Assembly (NCBI GenBank): GCA_902774925.1
Contig: CACYKE010000033.1
Location: 1 to 33,727, forward strand
DNA from: an uncultured Prevotellaceae bacterium
GTDB lineage: Bacteria; Bacteroidota; Bacteroidia; Bacteroidales; Bacteroidaceae
Length of the DNA stretch: 33,727 nt
Direction: 5' to 3'
Part shown: positions 1-7,772 of the stretch, in pieces
How the letters are laid out: each line of letters starts with the position of its first letter
Numbering within the stretch: the first letter of the stretch is position 1
The notes under the pieces: model-generated
What the model saw: the letters and a program-made list of their open reading frames with translations, nothing else
What the model was told of the DNA's origin: nothing
Databases searched by the model: none
Made by a program: the position numbers and the translations under genes

Positions 1-187
1 CAAGGTAGAAGGTGATCTCCGCAGTGAGATCCAGTTGAACATCAAGCGACTGATGGATATTGGTTGCTATCGTGGAGTCCGTCATCGTAACGGTCTGCCT
101 GTTCGTGGTCAGAGCACTAAGAACAATGCTCGTACACGTAAGGGTAAGAAGAAGACTGTTGCTAACAAGAAGAAGGCCACGAAGTAA
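1..187 (+). CDS. rpsM: 30S ribosomal protein S13, 3' part
   Basis: The reading frame enters at base 2 and ends with TAA at 185-187, giving about 61 residues of the S13 C-terminal half. S13 sits in the head of the small subunit, where it contacts S19 and the P-site tRNA. The visible part has the family hallmark RGxRHRxGLPVRGQ(S/R)T, then the basic tail [13 protein letters not shown] and an Ala/Lys-rich end. The start lies outside the window. It is first in the order S13-S11-S4-RpoA-L17, the standard bacterial alpha operon, and is followed after 33 bases by rpsK. No damage is visible here, unlike in rpsD and rpoA downstream. Confidence 0.95.
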   Translation, partial: KVEGDLRSEIQLNIKRLMDIGCYRGVRHRNGLPVRGQSTKNNARTRKGKKKTVANKKKATK

Positions 188-220
188 TGTTTAAAGTTTA
201 ACGGTTAAAGTTTAAAGATT

Positions 221-610
221 ATGGCAAAGAAAACAGTCACTTCCAAGAAACGTAATGTGAAAGTTACCGCTATCGGTCAGCTTCACGTACACAGCTCTTT
301 TAATAATGTCATCGTATCACTCGCCAACGACGAGGGTCAGGTAATCTCTTGGTCTTCTGCAGGTAAGATGGGCTTCCGTGGTTCTAAGAAGAACACTCCG
401 TATGCTGCCCAGATGGCTGCTGAGGATTGCGCTAAGGTTGCTTTCGACCTCGGTCTGCGTAAGGTAAAGGCCTATGTGAAGGGTCCCGGTAACGGTCGTG
501 AGAGCGCTATCCGTGCCTGCCATGGTGCTGGTATTGAGGTTATTGAGATTATCGACGTTACGCCGCTGCCACACAATGGCTGCCGTCCTCCAAAGCGTCG
601 TAGAGTTTAA
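221..610 (+). CDS. rpsK: 30S ribosomal protein S11
   Basis: This 129-residue protein has the length and sequence of Bacteroidales S11 with no gap. S11 lies on the platform of the small subunit near the Shine-Dalgarno/anti-Shine-Dalgarno helix. Family blocks visible are [15 protein letters not shown] near the N-terminus, the [19 protein letters not shown] block in the middle, [14 protein letters not shown], and the C-terminal [18 protein letters not shown]. The ATG at 221 is the only sensible start. The spacer from rpsM holds the low-complexity stretch gtttaaagtttaacggttaa instead of a Shine-Dalgarno sequence, which is normal for Bacteroidetes. It is co-transcribed with rpsM and rpsD. Confidence 0.97.
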   Translation: MAKKTVTSKKRNVKVTAIGQLHVHSSFNNVIVSLANDEGQVISWSSAGKMGFRGSKKNTPYAAQMAAEDCAKVAFDLGLRKVKAYVKGPGNGRESAIRACHGAGIEVIEIIDVTPLPHNGCRPPKRRRV

Positions 611-612
611 TT

Positions 613-644
613 TCTAGAATATCTAGAGCTCTAGAATATCTAGA
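613..644 (+). repeat. 15-bp direct repeat in the rpsK-rpsD spacer
   Basis: The 15-mer tctagaatatctaga occurs at 613-627 and again at 630-644. The joint between the copies reads ctagagctctag, a perfect 12-bp palindrome at 623-634. The remaining spacer to the rpsD ATG at 673 is A/T-rich. No function is known to me. It could be a small hairpin in the polycistronic mRNA or simply repetitive spacer sequence. Confidence 0.7.
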
Positions 645-672
645 CAATAGAAAAAAAATATTTTTTAGAATT

Positions 673-1195
673 ATGGCAAGATATATTGGACCGAAATCAA
701 AAATTGCCCGCCGATTTGGAGAAGCCATCTTCGGCCCGGACAAAGTTTTGTCCCGTAGGAACTTCCCCTGGTGTGCTGGAGCGTCAGTTCCGTAACCTCT
801 TTGAGAAGGCCGCTAAGGCTGAGGGTATCACCGGTGAGGTGCTGCTTCAGTTGCTTGAGAGCCGTCTCGATAATGTAGTGTTCCGTCTTGGTATTGCTCC
901 TACTCGTGCAGCTGCCCGTCAGCTCGTTGGCCACAAGCACATTACTGTTGATGGCCAGGTTGTCAACATTCCTTCATTCCAGGTTAAGCCCGGTATGATT
1001 GTAGCAGTTCGCGAGAAGTCAAAGTCTCTCGAGGTCATCGAGGCCGCACTTGCAGGTTTCAACCACAGCAAGTATCCTTGGATTGAGTGGGACGAGGCCC
1101 AGAAGGGTGGCAAGTTCCTGCACCTGCCTGAGCGCGCAGACATTCCCGAGAATATTAAGGAACAGTCAATCGTTGAGTTGTACTCTAAGAACTAA
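673..1195 (+). pseudogene. rpsD: 30S ribosomal protein S4, frameshifted by an internal deletion
   Basis: S4 is an early-assembly protein of the small subunit and an essential gene. Reading begins at the ATG at 673 with [20 protein letters not shown] and continues through [12 protein letters not shown], ending at base 768. After one extra T the sequence resumes in the next frame (frame of base 770) with [14 protein letters not shown] and continues normally to the C-terminal [16 protein letters not shown]. Compared with Bacteroidales S4, about 29 residues are absent (the block beginning PGQHGN and ending QKAKYTY). That is about 86 nt, which is not a multiple of three, so the downstream frame is lost. 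The S4 RNA-binding domain ([20 protein letters not shown]) is intact but out of frame. The break is either an assembly error or a real mutation with another rpsD copy elsewhere. A start at 686 would ignore the obvious N-terminus. Confidence 0.88.
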
Positions 1196-1209
1196 AATCA
1201 TTTAAATTA

Positions 1210-2052
1210 ATGGCGATATTAGCATTTCAAAAACCTGATAAAGTCGTAATGTGCATTCTTCTTTCATCGCTTGAGGGTTATGCCATCAACACCATCCGTA
1301 TTCAGGGTGTTGAGCATGAGTTCTCTTCAGTACCCGGTGTCAAGGAAGACGTAACCAACATTATCTTGAACCTGAAACAAGTTCGGTTCAAGCAAGTAGT
1401 GGAAGAATTCGAGAACGAGAAAGTCTCAATCACCGTTGAGAATTCTACCGAGTTTAAAGCCGGTGATATAGGCAAGTATCTGACTGGATTTGAAGTGTTA
1501 AATCCCGATTTGGTGATTTGTCATTTAGATTCCAAAGAGTTCTGCACCGATGTCAATGTGATAGCTATCGACTCAATCTACACCCCAATCCGCAATGTCA
1601 AGTATAGTGTTGAGCCCTATCGTGTCGAGCAGAAGACCGACTACGACAAGCTCGTACTGGAGGTGACAACGGATGGTTCCATTCACCCGAAGGACGCCTT
1701 GAAGGAGGCTGCCAAGATCCTCATTTATCACTTCATGCTCTTCTCTGATGAGAAGATCACGCTGGAGAATAATGATATTGAGGGCAACCAGGAATTCGAC
1801 GAGGAGATTCTCCACATGCGTCAGTTGCTGAAGACCAAGTTGGTCGACATGAACCTCTCGGTTCGTGCGCTGAACTGTCTGAAGGCCGCCGATGTCGAGA
1901 CCCTTGGCGACTTGGTACAGTACAACAAGACCGACCTCCTCAAGTTCCGCAACTTCGGTAAGAAATCGCTCACTGAGCTTGATGATTTGCTCGAGAGTCT
2001 GAATCTGTCGTTTGGAACCAGGTTCAAAGTTAAAAGTTCAAAGTTAAAATGA
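1210..2052 (+). CDS. rpoA: RNA polymerase alpha subunit, with internal gaps
   Basis: RpoA dimerises to nucleate RNA polymerase assembly, and its C-terminal domain contacts UP elements and activators. The frame is open for 280 residues, whereas Bacteroidales RpoA has about 330. Three parts are missing from otherwise near-perfect sequence. After FQKPDKVVM about 28 residues are gone, including the LEPGFG...GNALRR block of the dimerisation domain, and the text resumes [13 protein letters not shown]. After CHLDSK about 22 residues are gone (the block ending GRGYVPADENR), resuming EFCTDVNVI. The usual end after LSFGT (DISKYKLDK type) is replaced by [10 protein letters not shown], read from spacer repeat DNA. 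The alpha-CTD helices ([21 protein letters not shown]) are intact. The stop overlaps the rplQ start as ATGA. As read, the N-terminal domain could hardly function, so an assembly artefact is likely. Confidence 0.9.
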   Translation: MAILAFQKPDKVVMCILLSSLEGYAINTIRIQGVEHEFSSVPGVKEDVTNIILNLKQVRFKQVVEEFENEKVSITVENSTEFKAGDIGKYLTGFEVLNPDLVICHLDSKEFCTDVNVIAIDSIYTPIRNVKYSVEPYRVEQKTDYDKLVLEVTTDGSIHPKDALKEAAKILIYHFMLFSDEKITLENNDIEGNQEFDEEILHMRQLLKTKLVDMNLSVRALNCLKAADVETLGDLVQYNKTDLLKFRNFGKKSLTELDDLLESLNLSFGTRFKVKSSKLK

Positions 2053-2528
2053 GACACGGAAAGAAATTTAATCATCTGGGCCGTACTGCTGATCACCGCC
2101 GTGCCATGCTTGCCAACATGGCCATCTCGCTGATTATGCACAAAAGAATCACTACGACCCTCGCCAAGGCAAAGGCACTCAAGAAATATGTAGAGCCCCT
2201 CATCACGCGCTCTAAGGACGACAGCACCAACAGTCGTCGTGTGGTATTCAGCTATCTGCAGAACAAGGAAGCTCTGAAGGAGCTCTTTGGCCCTGTAGCA
2301 CAGAAAGTCGGTGACCGCCCCGGTGGTTACACCCGCATCATCAAGCTCGGCTTCCGCCAGGGCGATGCTGCTGAGAAGGCATTCATCGAGCTTGTCGACT
2401 TCGACGAGAACATGCTGAAGACTGCTAAGGCTGAGAAGAAGACTCGCCGTTCACGCAAGTCTGCTGCTCCTAAAGCTGAGGCTCCCGTTGAGGAAGCTCC
2501 CGCTGCTGAAGAGGCAAAGGCTGAATAA
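2049..2528 (+). CDS. rplQ: 50S ribosomal protein L17
   Basis: This 159-residue protein begins [20 protein letters not shown], the invariant L17 start, followed by the [20 protein letters not shown] block and the [13 protein letters not shown] motif. L17 lies around the peptide exit tunnel of the large subunit. The C-terminal 35 residues form a Lys/Arg then Ala/Glu-rich tail, typical of the long Bacteroidetes L17. No gap is visible. The start ATG at 2049 overlaps the rpoA stop by four bases, but that overlap probably arises from the abnormal rpoA 3' end. It is the last gene of the operon, followed by a strong terminator. Confidence 0.96.
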   Translation: MRHGKKFNHLGRTADHRRAMLANMAISLIMHKRITTTLAKAKALKKYVEPLITRSKDDSTNSRRVVFSYLQNKEALKELFGPVAQKVGDRPGGYTRIIKLGFRQGDAAEKAFIELVDFDENMLKTAKAEKKTRRSRKSAAPKAEAPVEEAPAAEEAKAE

Positions 2529-2544
2529 GCATTCTATTTCGAAT

Positions 2545-2596
2545 CTCGATAAAAAAAGTGGACTGACGAAAGGGTCAGTCCACTTTTTTTATCGAG
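2545..2596. terminator. bidirectional rho-independent terminator between rplQ and the protease gene
   Basis: A perfect inverted repeat with 23-bp arms (2545-2567 and 2574-2596) surrounds a six-base loop. The GC-rich core is gtggactgac/gtcagtccac, flanked by seven A on the left and seven T on the right. It can therefore terminate the plus-strand alpha operon and, read from the other strand, the minus-strand protease operon that converges on it. Confidence 0.95.
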
Positions 2597-2626
2597 CAGA
2601 GCCGCAGAGTTACGCAGAGTTTATGA

Positions 2627-4735
2627 TTATCTCCTGAAAAGGCAGGAACCACGATGGGTGGTTTGGGAGGTATCGAGCTGGACGGCATAGACACCGGCAC
2701 CGAGAGGAGGAAGTGCGATGAACGCCTCACAACCAGCGGTGGTTAGCGTTGTCTGGAAGACGCACGAGCCCGATAGTTGGTAAACGCTTACTTTCAGGGG
2801 TGCTGTAGGTTCGCTGGCGAATGTCAGGCTCAACCCACCATTGGCAGGCACTATGGTGACCTCCTGTGGCTGATGGTGGCTGATGGTCTGAACACTGGTT
2901 AACCCTAAGATGTCGAGCAGTCCTTTATAGGCGTCAGGCATTCCGTAGCCGTAGATATTGTTCGGATAGTCAAGGCTGTCGTCAGGATGCCAGCAGCAAC
3001 GATTGAAGAGTGCCAGAACCTCTTGGGGCGACAGGTCCGGCTTCGCCTGCAGCCATAGGGCAATGACACCTGCTACGGCGGGCGCCGACAGCGATGTGCC
3101 CGAGTCGGCTCCCCAAGGATAGTTGATACCATTGAATTCAGAATAACCCACGATGCTGCCTGGTGCATATATATGATTCTTGGATGCTACCACCCTCGTT
3201 CCTGGCGCTACTACTTCAGGTTTCCTCAGCCCGTTCATGGCCGGACCCGTAGAGGAGTAATAATCGATTTTTCCGTCAGGTTTATGGGTTGTTGCCCCCA
3301 CACTGATGACCGATTGGAAGCAGGCTGGCGCAAGGATGTTATGCCCTTTCTGTGCGTCGGCCCATCGAGGGTCAACATTATTTTTCGTGAAGGTATAGCT
3401 CGTACTGCCAAACGCCTGAATCTCGCCCTCACCCTCTACGACAAGCGCTATGGGAGCGAATTGACTGGTGTATTGCTCCGACTGAAGCAGTATCTGCCAG
3501 ATGTCATCATCAATAAGTGACGAAGCGTTGTGATAACACGATACCGTCAGCGTGTCCAAACCACAGGGAAAGGAGAATACCATGACGGAGTCGGAGGGAA
3601 TCTGCTGCGAATCCAGCGTCAGCGTGTCTGTCGGAATGCTGTTTTCCCCACGATAGGCATAGAAATGAATCCGTGCGTCACCCTCTGCGGTCAGCCGATA
3701 CAAGGCTTGCTTCTTGTATGTCTGTATGAAAGCACCAGCCGCAGGCCGTTCAGCCGTCTTGATAAACCATGTGTTATAAATACTCTCATTGCCGGCAGCG
3801 GCCACGAGGATATGTCCTGGTCCCGTCAGACTGTCGAGCACGGCAGAAAAGAGGCTGTCGTCCTGATCGAGATAGGGTGGATAGCCTTCGCTGAATGAGA
3901 CGACGCAAGGCTTCTGCTGGCTGTCGGCATAGTCGAAGAGGTATTTGAATCCCAAGGCATCGGTTGCCGTGGTATATTTGTAGATGTCTGTGGAGTCGAT
4001 GTACTTTGCGTTGGAGGTGACAGCATTAGCCACGAGACAGATGTCGCTGTCGAAAGCGATACCCCGATAGCGACTGTCGTAGCCACTTCCTGCCGCAATG
4101 CCCAGGGTGAGGGTGCCGTGCGTCTCCGACTCAGCGTCGGTACTATGTCCGTAAGCCAGCAGTTCCTCCGTCCCGATATAATCCCGTCCAACGGGCAGAA
4201 TGCTGCCTATGGTGTCTTTCGACAACTGGTCCCAGAGTGCGCGAATGCGGTATTTCGTCGTCGAGCGGTCGTAGAATGTCGGGTGCGTAAGGTCGAACCC
4301 TATATCCATCAATCCCATGACGACACCATCCCCCGTATAGGCCGAATGGTTGGGAGTGGCTTCATACGCAGGCAACACATTGACGGCCATGGCTGCCGTA
4401 TCGACGCAGAGCGCGGCACGAGCCCCTGCCTCTATGCGCCGCACTGACGGTTCGCGTGAGAGTGCTGCCAACTGGTTCAAGGGAATGCTGGCTATGATGA
4501 TATCGCCCCATCGCGCATGTTGCCGGCATCCGTAGCTTGCCAGTATGTTGTCGTTGTCTGTTTTGACAAAGGCCGTGATGGTTCGGCTGTGGCTTCCGCC
4601 TCGTGTAAATGTCGTCGTCTCCAGTGCCGCCTGTTTGGCTAAGCCCGAGAGTTTGCTGAAATCTGCCGTCTGTGCAGTCGCTGTCGCAAGACGCAGTATC
4701 AGTCCCAGTAGGAATATAAGTCGTAATTTTGCCAT
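2627..4735 (-). CDS. secreted subtilisin-like (S8) serine protease
   Basis: This 702-residue protein has an N-terminal signal peptide (about residues 1-21, ending ATATAQ) and a prodomain-like stretch to about 125. The S8 catalytic domain follows, with the triad visible as Asp144 in GLMDIGFD, His206 in ETHGTLTLG and Ser548 in SGTSLSAPAVAG. The oxyanion Asn is probably N316 in AAAGNES. A long insert of about 200 residues between the oxyanion Asn and the Ser block fits the larger Bacteroidetes subtilases. The last 80 residues form a beta-rich tail (SLTFASEP...VSVYQLSG...LGAGVYAVQL) resembling type IX secretion sorting domains. It is the last gene of a three-gene minus-strand operon, three bases after the preceding stop, and ends at the shared terminator. 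Substrate is unknown. Confidence 0.9.
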   Translation of the reverse strand: MAKLRLIFLLGLILRLATATAQTADFSKLSGLAKQAALETTTFTRGGSHSRTITAFVKTDNDNILASYGCRQHARWGDIIIASIPLNQLAALSREPSVRRIEAGARAALCVDTAAMAVNVLPAYEATPNHSAYTGDGVVMGLMDIGFDLTHPTFYDRSTTKYRIRALWDQLSKDTIGSILPVGRDYIGTEELLAYGHSTDAESETHGTLTLGIAAGSGYDSRYRGIAFDSDICLVANAVTSNAKYIDSTDIYKYTTATDALGFKYLFDYADSQQKPCVVSFSEGYPPYLDQDDSLFSAVLDSLTGPGHILVAAAGNESIYNTWFIKTAERPAAGAFIQTYKKQALYRLTAEGDARIHFYAYRGENSIPTDTLTLDSQQIPSDSVMVFSFPCGLDTLTVSCYHNASSLIDDDIWQILLQSEQYTSQFAPIALVVEGEGEIQAFGSTSYTFTKNNVDPRWADAQKGHNILAPACFQSVISVGATTHKPDGKIDYYSSTGPAMNGLRKPEVVAPGTRVVASKNHIYAPGSIVGYSEFNGINYPWGADSGTSLSAPAVAGVIALWLQAKPDLSPQEVLALFNRCCWHPDDSLDYPNNIYGYGMPDAYKGLLDILGLTSVQTISHHQPQEVTIVPANGGLSLTFASEPTAPLKVSVYQLSGSCVFQTTLTTAGCEAFIALPPLGAGVYAVQLDTSQTTHRGSCLFRR

Positions 4736-4738
4736 ATC

Positions 4739-7700
4739 TTATTCCTGTGGTAGGAGGGCAACGCCGTGCTGCTTTTTGCCGTCCATCATGATTTTGATGG
4801 GGTGGGGGAAACGCACGTGACGGACGTGTTCCGTCTCCTCAATGGCAGGCAGCGCGTCGAGCACGCTGGTTTGCAGGATGCCGTCACCCGTAAACGTATT
4901 GATGGTGAAGTAACCCACGCCAAACGAGGTAAGGTTCTGGAAGAAGTGCGTGCCCTGCGAGGGGTCTACGTGGTAGTTTTTCAGTCCAGCCTCTACGATG
5001 ACGCGTGCTGCGGAGATGTGTGGCCACTTCACGGGGATGCCCAGCCAGTAGTCGCTGGAGCCCCATCGTCCCGGTCCAATGAGCACGTAGTTGGCACCCG
5101 TGCCGTCCTCCTGGAGGTATTTGCCGTCCAGGAACTTCCGGTTGATCTGCTCTATCTCGTCGGCAATCTGCGGGTTGTTGGCGGCCGTAAAGTCCTCGTC
5201 CGTCTTGACGTAAACTACATCGACGACATCCTCCGAGATGCCGTGTCCCAGTGAGTTATGCGAACGCAGCAGACACTGTTCGTCGGGAATCGCCGCGAGG
5301 TCTTCGTCCAGCACCTGCTTCGAATCGACGATGGGGCGAATCTGCAACAGATAGAAGTCACCGCTCGCGCCGTCTGGTGCGAGGTTGCAGGCAAACTCTA
5401 TCTCCACGGGACGGCGCATCTCCTCCGAGCCGTATTTTTGCGACAGCTGGAGAATTTCCGGCAGTGGGAATATGCCGTGCTGCAGGACACCTGAGAACGA
5501 GATGACCTTGCGGCCGCCCTCGTAGATGCCGTCGCGGATAATCTGGTCAACGGGGTCGTATGTCGATGCGATACCCTGCAGCGAATTGTCCTTATCGGCC
5601 TCCTTGACACGGAGATTTAGGATGTTGAAGCCGTCGTCCACCTTGAAGTCGTCGCCTACGTGACTCATATCCAGCGCATAGAAGCGCGTCTGTGTCTCCT
5701 TCAGCGCTGTATCCATCTCTGAGGTCTGCAACACCTGCTTCGGATGGTAGGGCGATACGCGCAGCGTCTGTCCGCCGTCGACGATGTATTTTCCCAAGCC
5801 CAGAGCCAGCGACGCGATACCCTCTTCGGCCAGTTCGTCGCCAATGGGGTAGTAGTTCAGCGAGCGCAGCACACCCGAGAACGTCGGATAGAACCGCGTG
5901 TCGTACTGTTTGCCGACGACCTCCTGCAGGATGACCGCCATCTTTTCCTGGTCGATGACGTTCGATGTTGCCGTCATATATGCCTTCGAGTCCTTGTAAT
6001 AGACGGAAGCATAGACACCCTTGATAGCACATGCCACCATGCGCAGCATCTCGTATTTATCCTCCAGATACGGCACCATATACGTCGAGTATATGCCTGC
6101 GAACGGTTGGTAGTGCGAGTCTTCGAGCAGCGACGACGAACGCACGGCAATCGGCGAGTTGATGGCCTCGAAGAACGTAAAGAAATCTGCAATCAGTGCG
6201 TCCGGCAATTGTGCCCGCATAAAATGCTCCAGTATCTCCTCGTCCGGTGCGTCGCTCAGTGCGATGCTCCATAGGTTGTTCTTGTCCATGAATTCATCAA
6301 AGAAGTCGGTACACAGCACGACGGTCTTCGGAATCTGCACGGTGGCATTGTCGAACTGGTTCAGTTCCGAATGGCGCTTGATGATGTTGTCGAGGAATGC
6401 CAGACCGCGCCCCTTGCCGCCTAAGGAACCCTCACCGATACGTGCGAAGTGGGCATAGCGGTCGAACTTCAGTCGGTCGAACACTGCCACGACGCCGATA
6501 TTCTTCATGCGGCGGTATTGCACGATAGCGTCGAATATAATCTGTCGGTGTGCGTCCAGGTCCTGCAGTTTATGCCATGTGACCGTCTTCAGGAACTGCG
6601 ACACGGGAAAGATGGCTCGGGCGCAGAGCCAGCGGCTCATGTTGTTGCGCGACACGTGATATTGGAACGACTCGGCGGGAATCTTGAAGATGTTATCTTG
6701 CAATTCCTTCAGCGAACGCACACGTGCCACCTCTTCCTTCGTCTTCGGATCGCGGAAGATGAAGTCGCCGAAACCCATGTGTTCCTCAATGAGCTGGCGC
6801 AGGTCCACGTTCATCTTCTTCGAGTTCTTATCGACAAAATGGAAGTGTTCCTTCTCCGCTTTCTCCTTGTTGATGATTTCTGAACTCTGCAGGATCAGCG
6901 GCACATACTCGTCGCGCTTGCGGATTTCGCGCAGCAACTTCAAACCAGCCTCCGCGTCACCCTCCTCGACGTGTGCCAGACGACCGGTCACACCCTTCAA
7001 CGGGAATCGCGTGTCGCTGATGACGCCCAGCACGTTGTCGTGATACATCTCATACCATTGCATCGCCTCCTCGTAGGTTGTTGCCAGCACCACCTTCGGA
7101 CGTCCGCGCTTGCGTTGTGCGGCGGCGTGTGGGTTCAGTGCCTCGGTAGAAAAATTCTTCGACTGCGCGAGGATGTAGTTATACAGGTTCGGCAGCACCG
7201 ACGAATAGAAGCGGATGTTATCCTCGACGAGCAGTATCATCTGCACGCCGGCCTCCTTGATGTCGTGTTCGATGTTCATCTGATCCTCAATGAGCTTGAT
7301 GATGCTCAGGATGAGGTTCGTGTTACCCAGCCAGCAGAATACGTAGTCGAAGATGCTCATATCCTCGTTCTCGATGCGCTTCGTGATACCGTGCGAGAAA
7401 GGCGTCAGCACCACGCACGGAATGTGCGGGGCCATCCGCTTTACGTCGCGTGCTACGGCGAAGGCGTCGTTGTCGGCATTACCCGGCATACAGATCACCA
7501 GGTCGATGTCCGTCGTCTCCAGCACGTGGCTAGCTTCCTCCGTCGTCGACACCTGCGTGAACGTGGGCGGATAGCGCATACCCAGCTCCATGTATTCGTC
7601 GAATATCTTCTCGTCCACGCGTCCGTCGTCCTCCAGCATGAAGGCGTCGTACGGGTTGGCTACTATCAACACGTTAAAGATGCGTCGTGTCATCAGGTTG

Positions 7701-7756
7701 ACGAACGACACGTCCTTCAGAAAGAAGTTGTTGAACTCTTGGGGGATGTTACTCAT
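4739..7756 (-). CDS. receiver-like/PPDK_N (PEP/pyruvate-binding) protein
   Basis: This 1005-residue cytoplasmic protein has two N-terminal response-regulator-like segments: about 27-160 (IFNVLIVANPYDAFMLEDDG, DIDLVICMPG) and about 170-330 (VQMILLVEDNIRFYSSVL, NVLGVISDTRFP). A helical linker follows. From about 440 comes an ATP-grasp PPDK_N domain, the nucleotide-binding half of PEP synthase and pyruvate phosphate dikinase. Its landmarks are GEGSLGGKGRGLAFL (441-455), SPIAVRSSSLLEDS (534-547) with QPFAGIYST, and a later LLQIRPIV. I see neither the phosphohistidine swivelling domain (TSHAA-type motif) nor the C-terminal PEP-binding barrel, so it is unlikely to make PEP alone. It may be a regulator or a partner enzyme. 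Bacteroidetes carry similar proteins annotated only by the PEP-binding domain. It starts 16 bases after the esterase stop and is co-transcribed. Confidence 0.85.
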   Translation of the reverse strand: MSNIPQEFNNFFLKDVSFVNLMTRRIFNVLIVANPYDAFMLEDDGRVDEKIFDEYMELGMRYPPTFTQVSTTEEASHVLETTDIDLVICMPGNADNDAFAVARDVKRMAPHIPCVVLTPFSHGITKRIENEDMSIFDYVFCWLGNTNLILSIIKLIEDQMNIEHDIKEAGVQMILLVEDNIRFYSSVLPNLYNYILAQSKNFSTEALNPHAAAQRKRGRPKVVLATTYEEAMQWYEMYHDNVLGVISDTRFPLKGVTGRLAHVEEGDAEAGLKLLREIRKRDEYVPLILQSSEIINKEKAEKEHFHFVDKNSKKMNVDLRQLIEEHMGFGDFIFRDPKTKEEVARVRSLKELQDNIFKIPAESFQYHVSRNNMSRWLCARAIFPVSQFLKTVTWHKLQDLDAHRQIIFDAIVQYRRMKNIGVVAVFDRLKFDRYAHFARIGEGSLGGKGRGLAFLDNIIKRHSELNQFDNATVQIPKTVVLCTDFFDEFMDKNNLWSIALSDAPDEEILEHFMRAQLPDALIADFFTFFEAINSPIAVRSSSLLEDSHYQPFAGIYSTYMVPYLEDKYEMLRMVACAIKGVYASVYYKDSKAYMTATSNVIDQEKMAVILQEVVGKQYDTRFYPTFSGVLRSLNYYPIGDELAEEGIASLALGLGKYIVDGGQTLRVSPYHPKQVLQTSEMDTALKETQTRFYALDMSHVGDDFKVDDGFNILNLRVKEADKDNSLQGIASTYDPVDQIIRDGIYEGGRKVISFSGVLQHGIFPLPEILQLSQKYGSEEMRRPVEIEFACNLAPDGASGDFYLLQIRPIVDSKQVLDEDLAAIPDEQCLLRSHNSLGHGISEDVVDVVYVKTDEDFTAANNPQIADEIEQINRKFLDGKYLQEDGTGANYVLIGPGRWGSSDYWLGIPVKWPHISAARVIVEAGLKNYHVDPSQGTHFFQNLTSFGVGYFTINTFTGDGILQTSVLDALPAIEETEHVRHVRFPHPIKIMMDGKKQHGVALLPQE

Positions 7757-7772
7757 AACTCACCGATGATTG

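Noticed and set aside
686-1195. rpsD starting at 686 as an intact but short gene
   Set aside because: The first 28 or so residues in that frame do not match S4, whereas the 673 frame gives the invariant S4 N-terminus; the gene is frameshifted.
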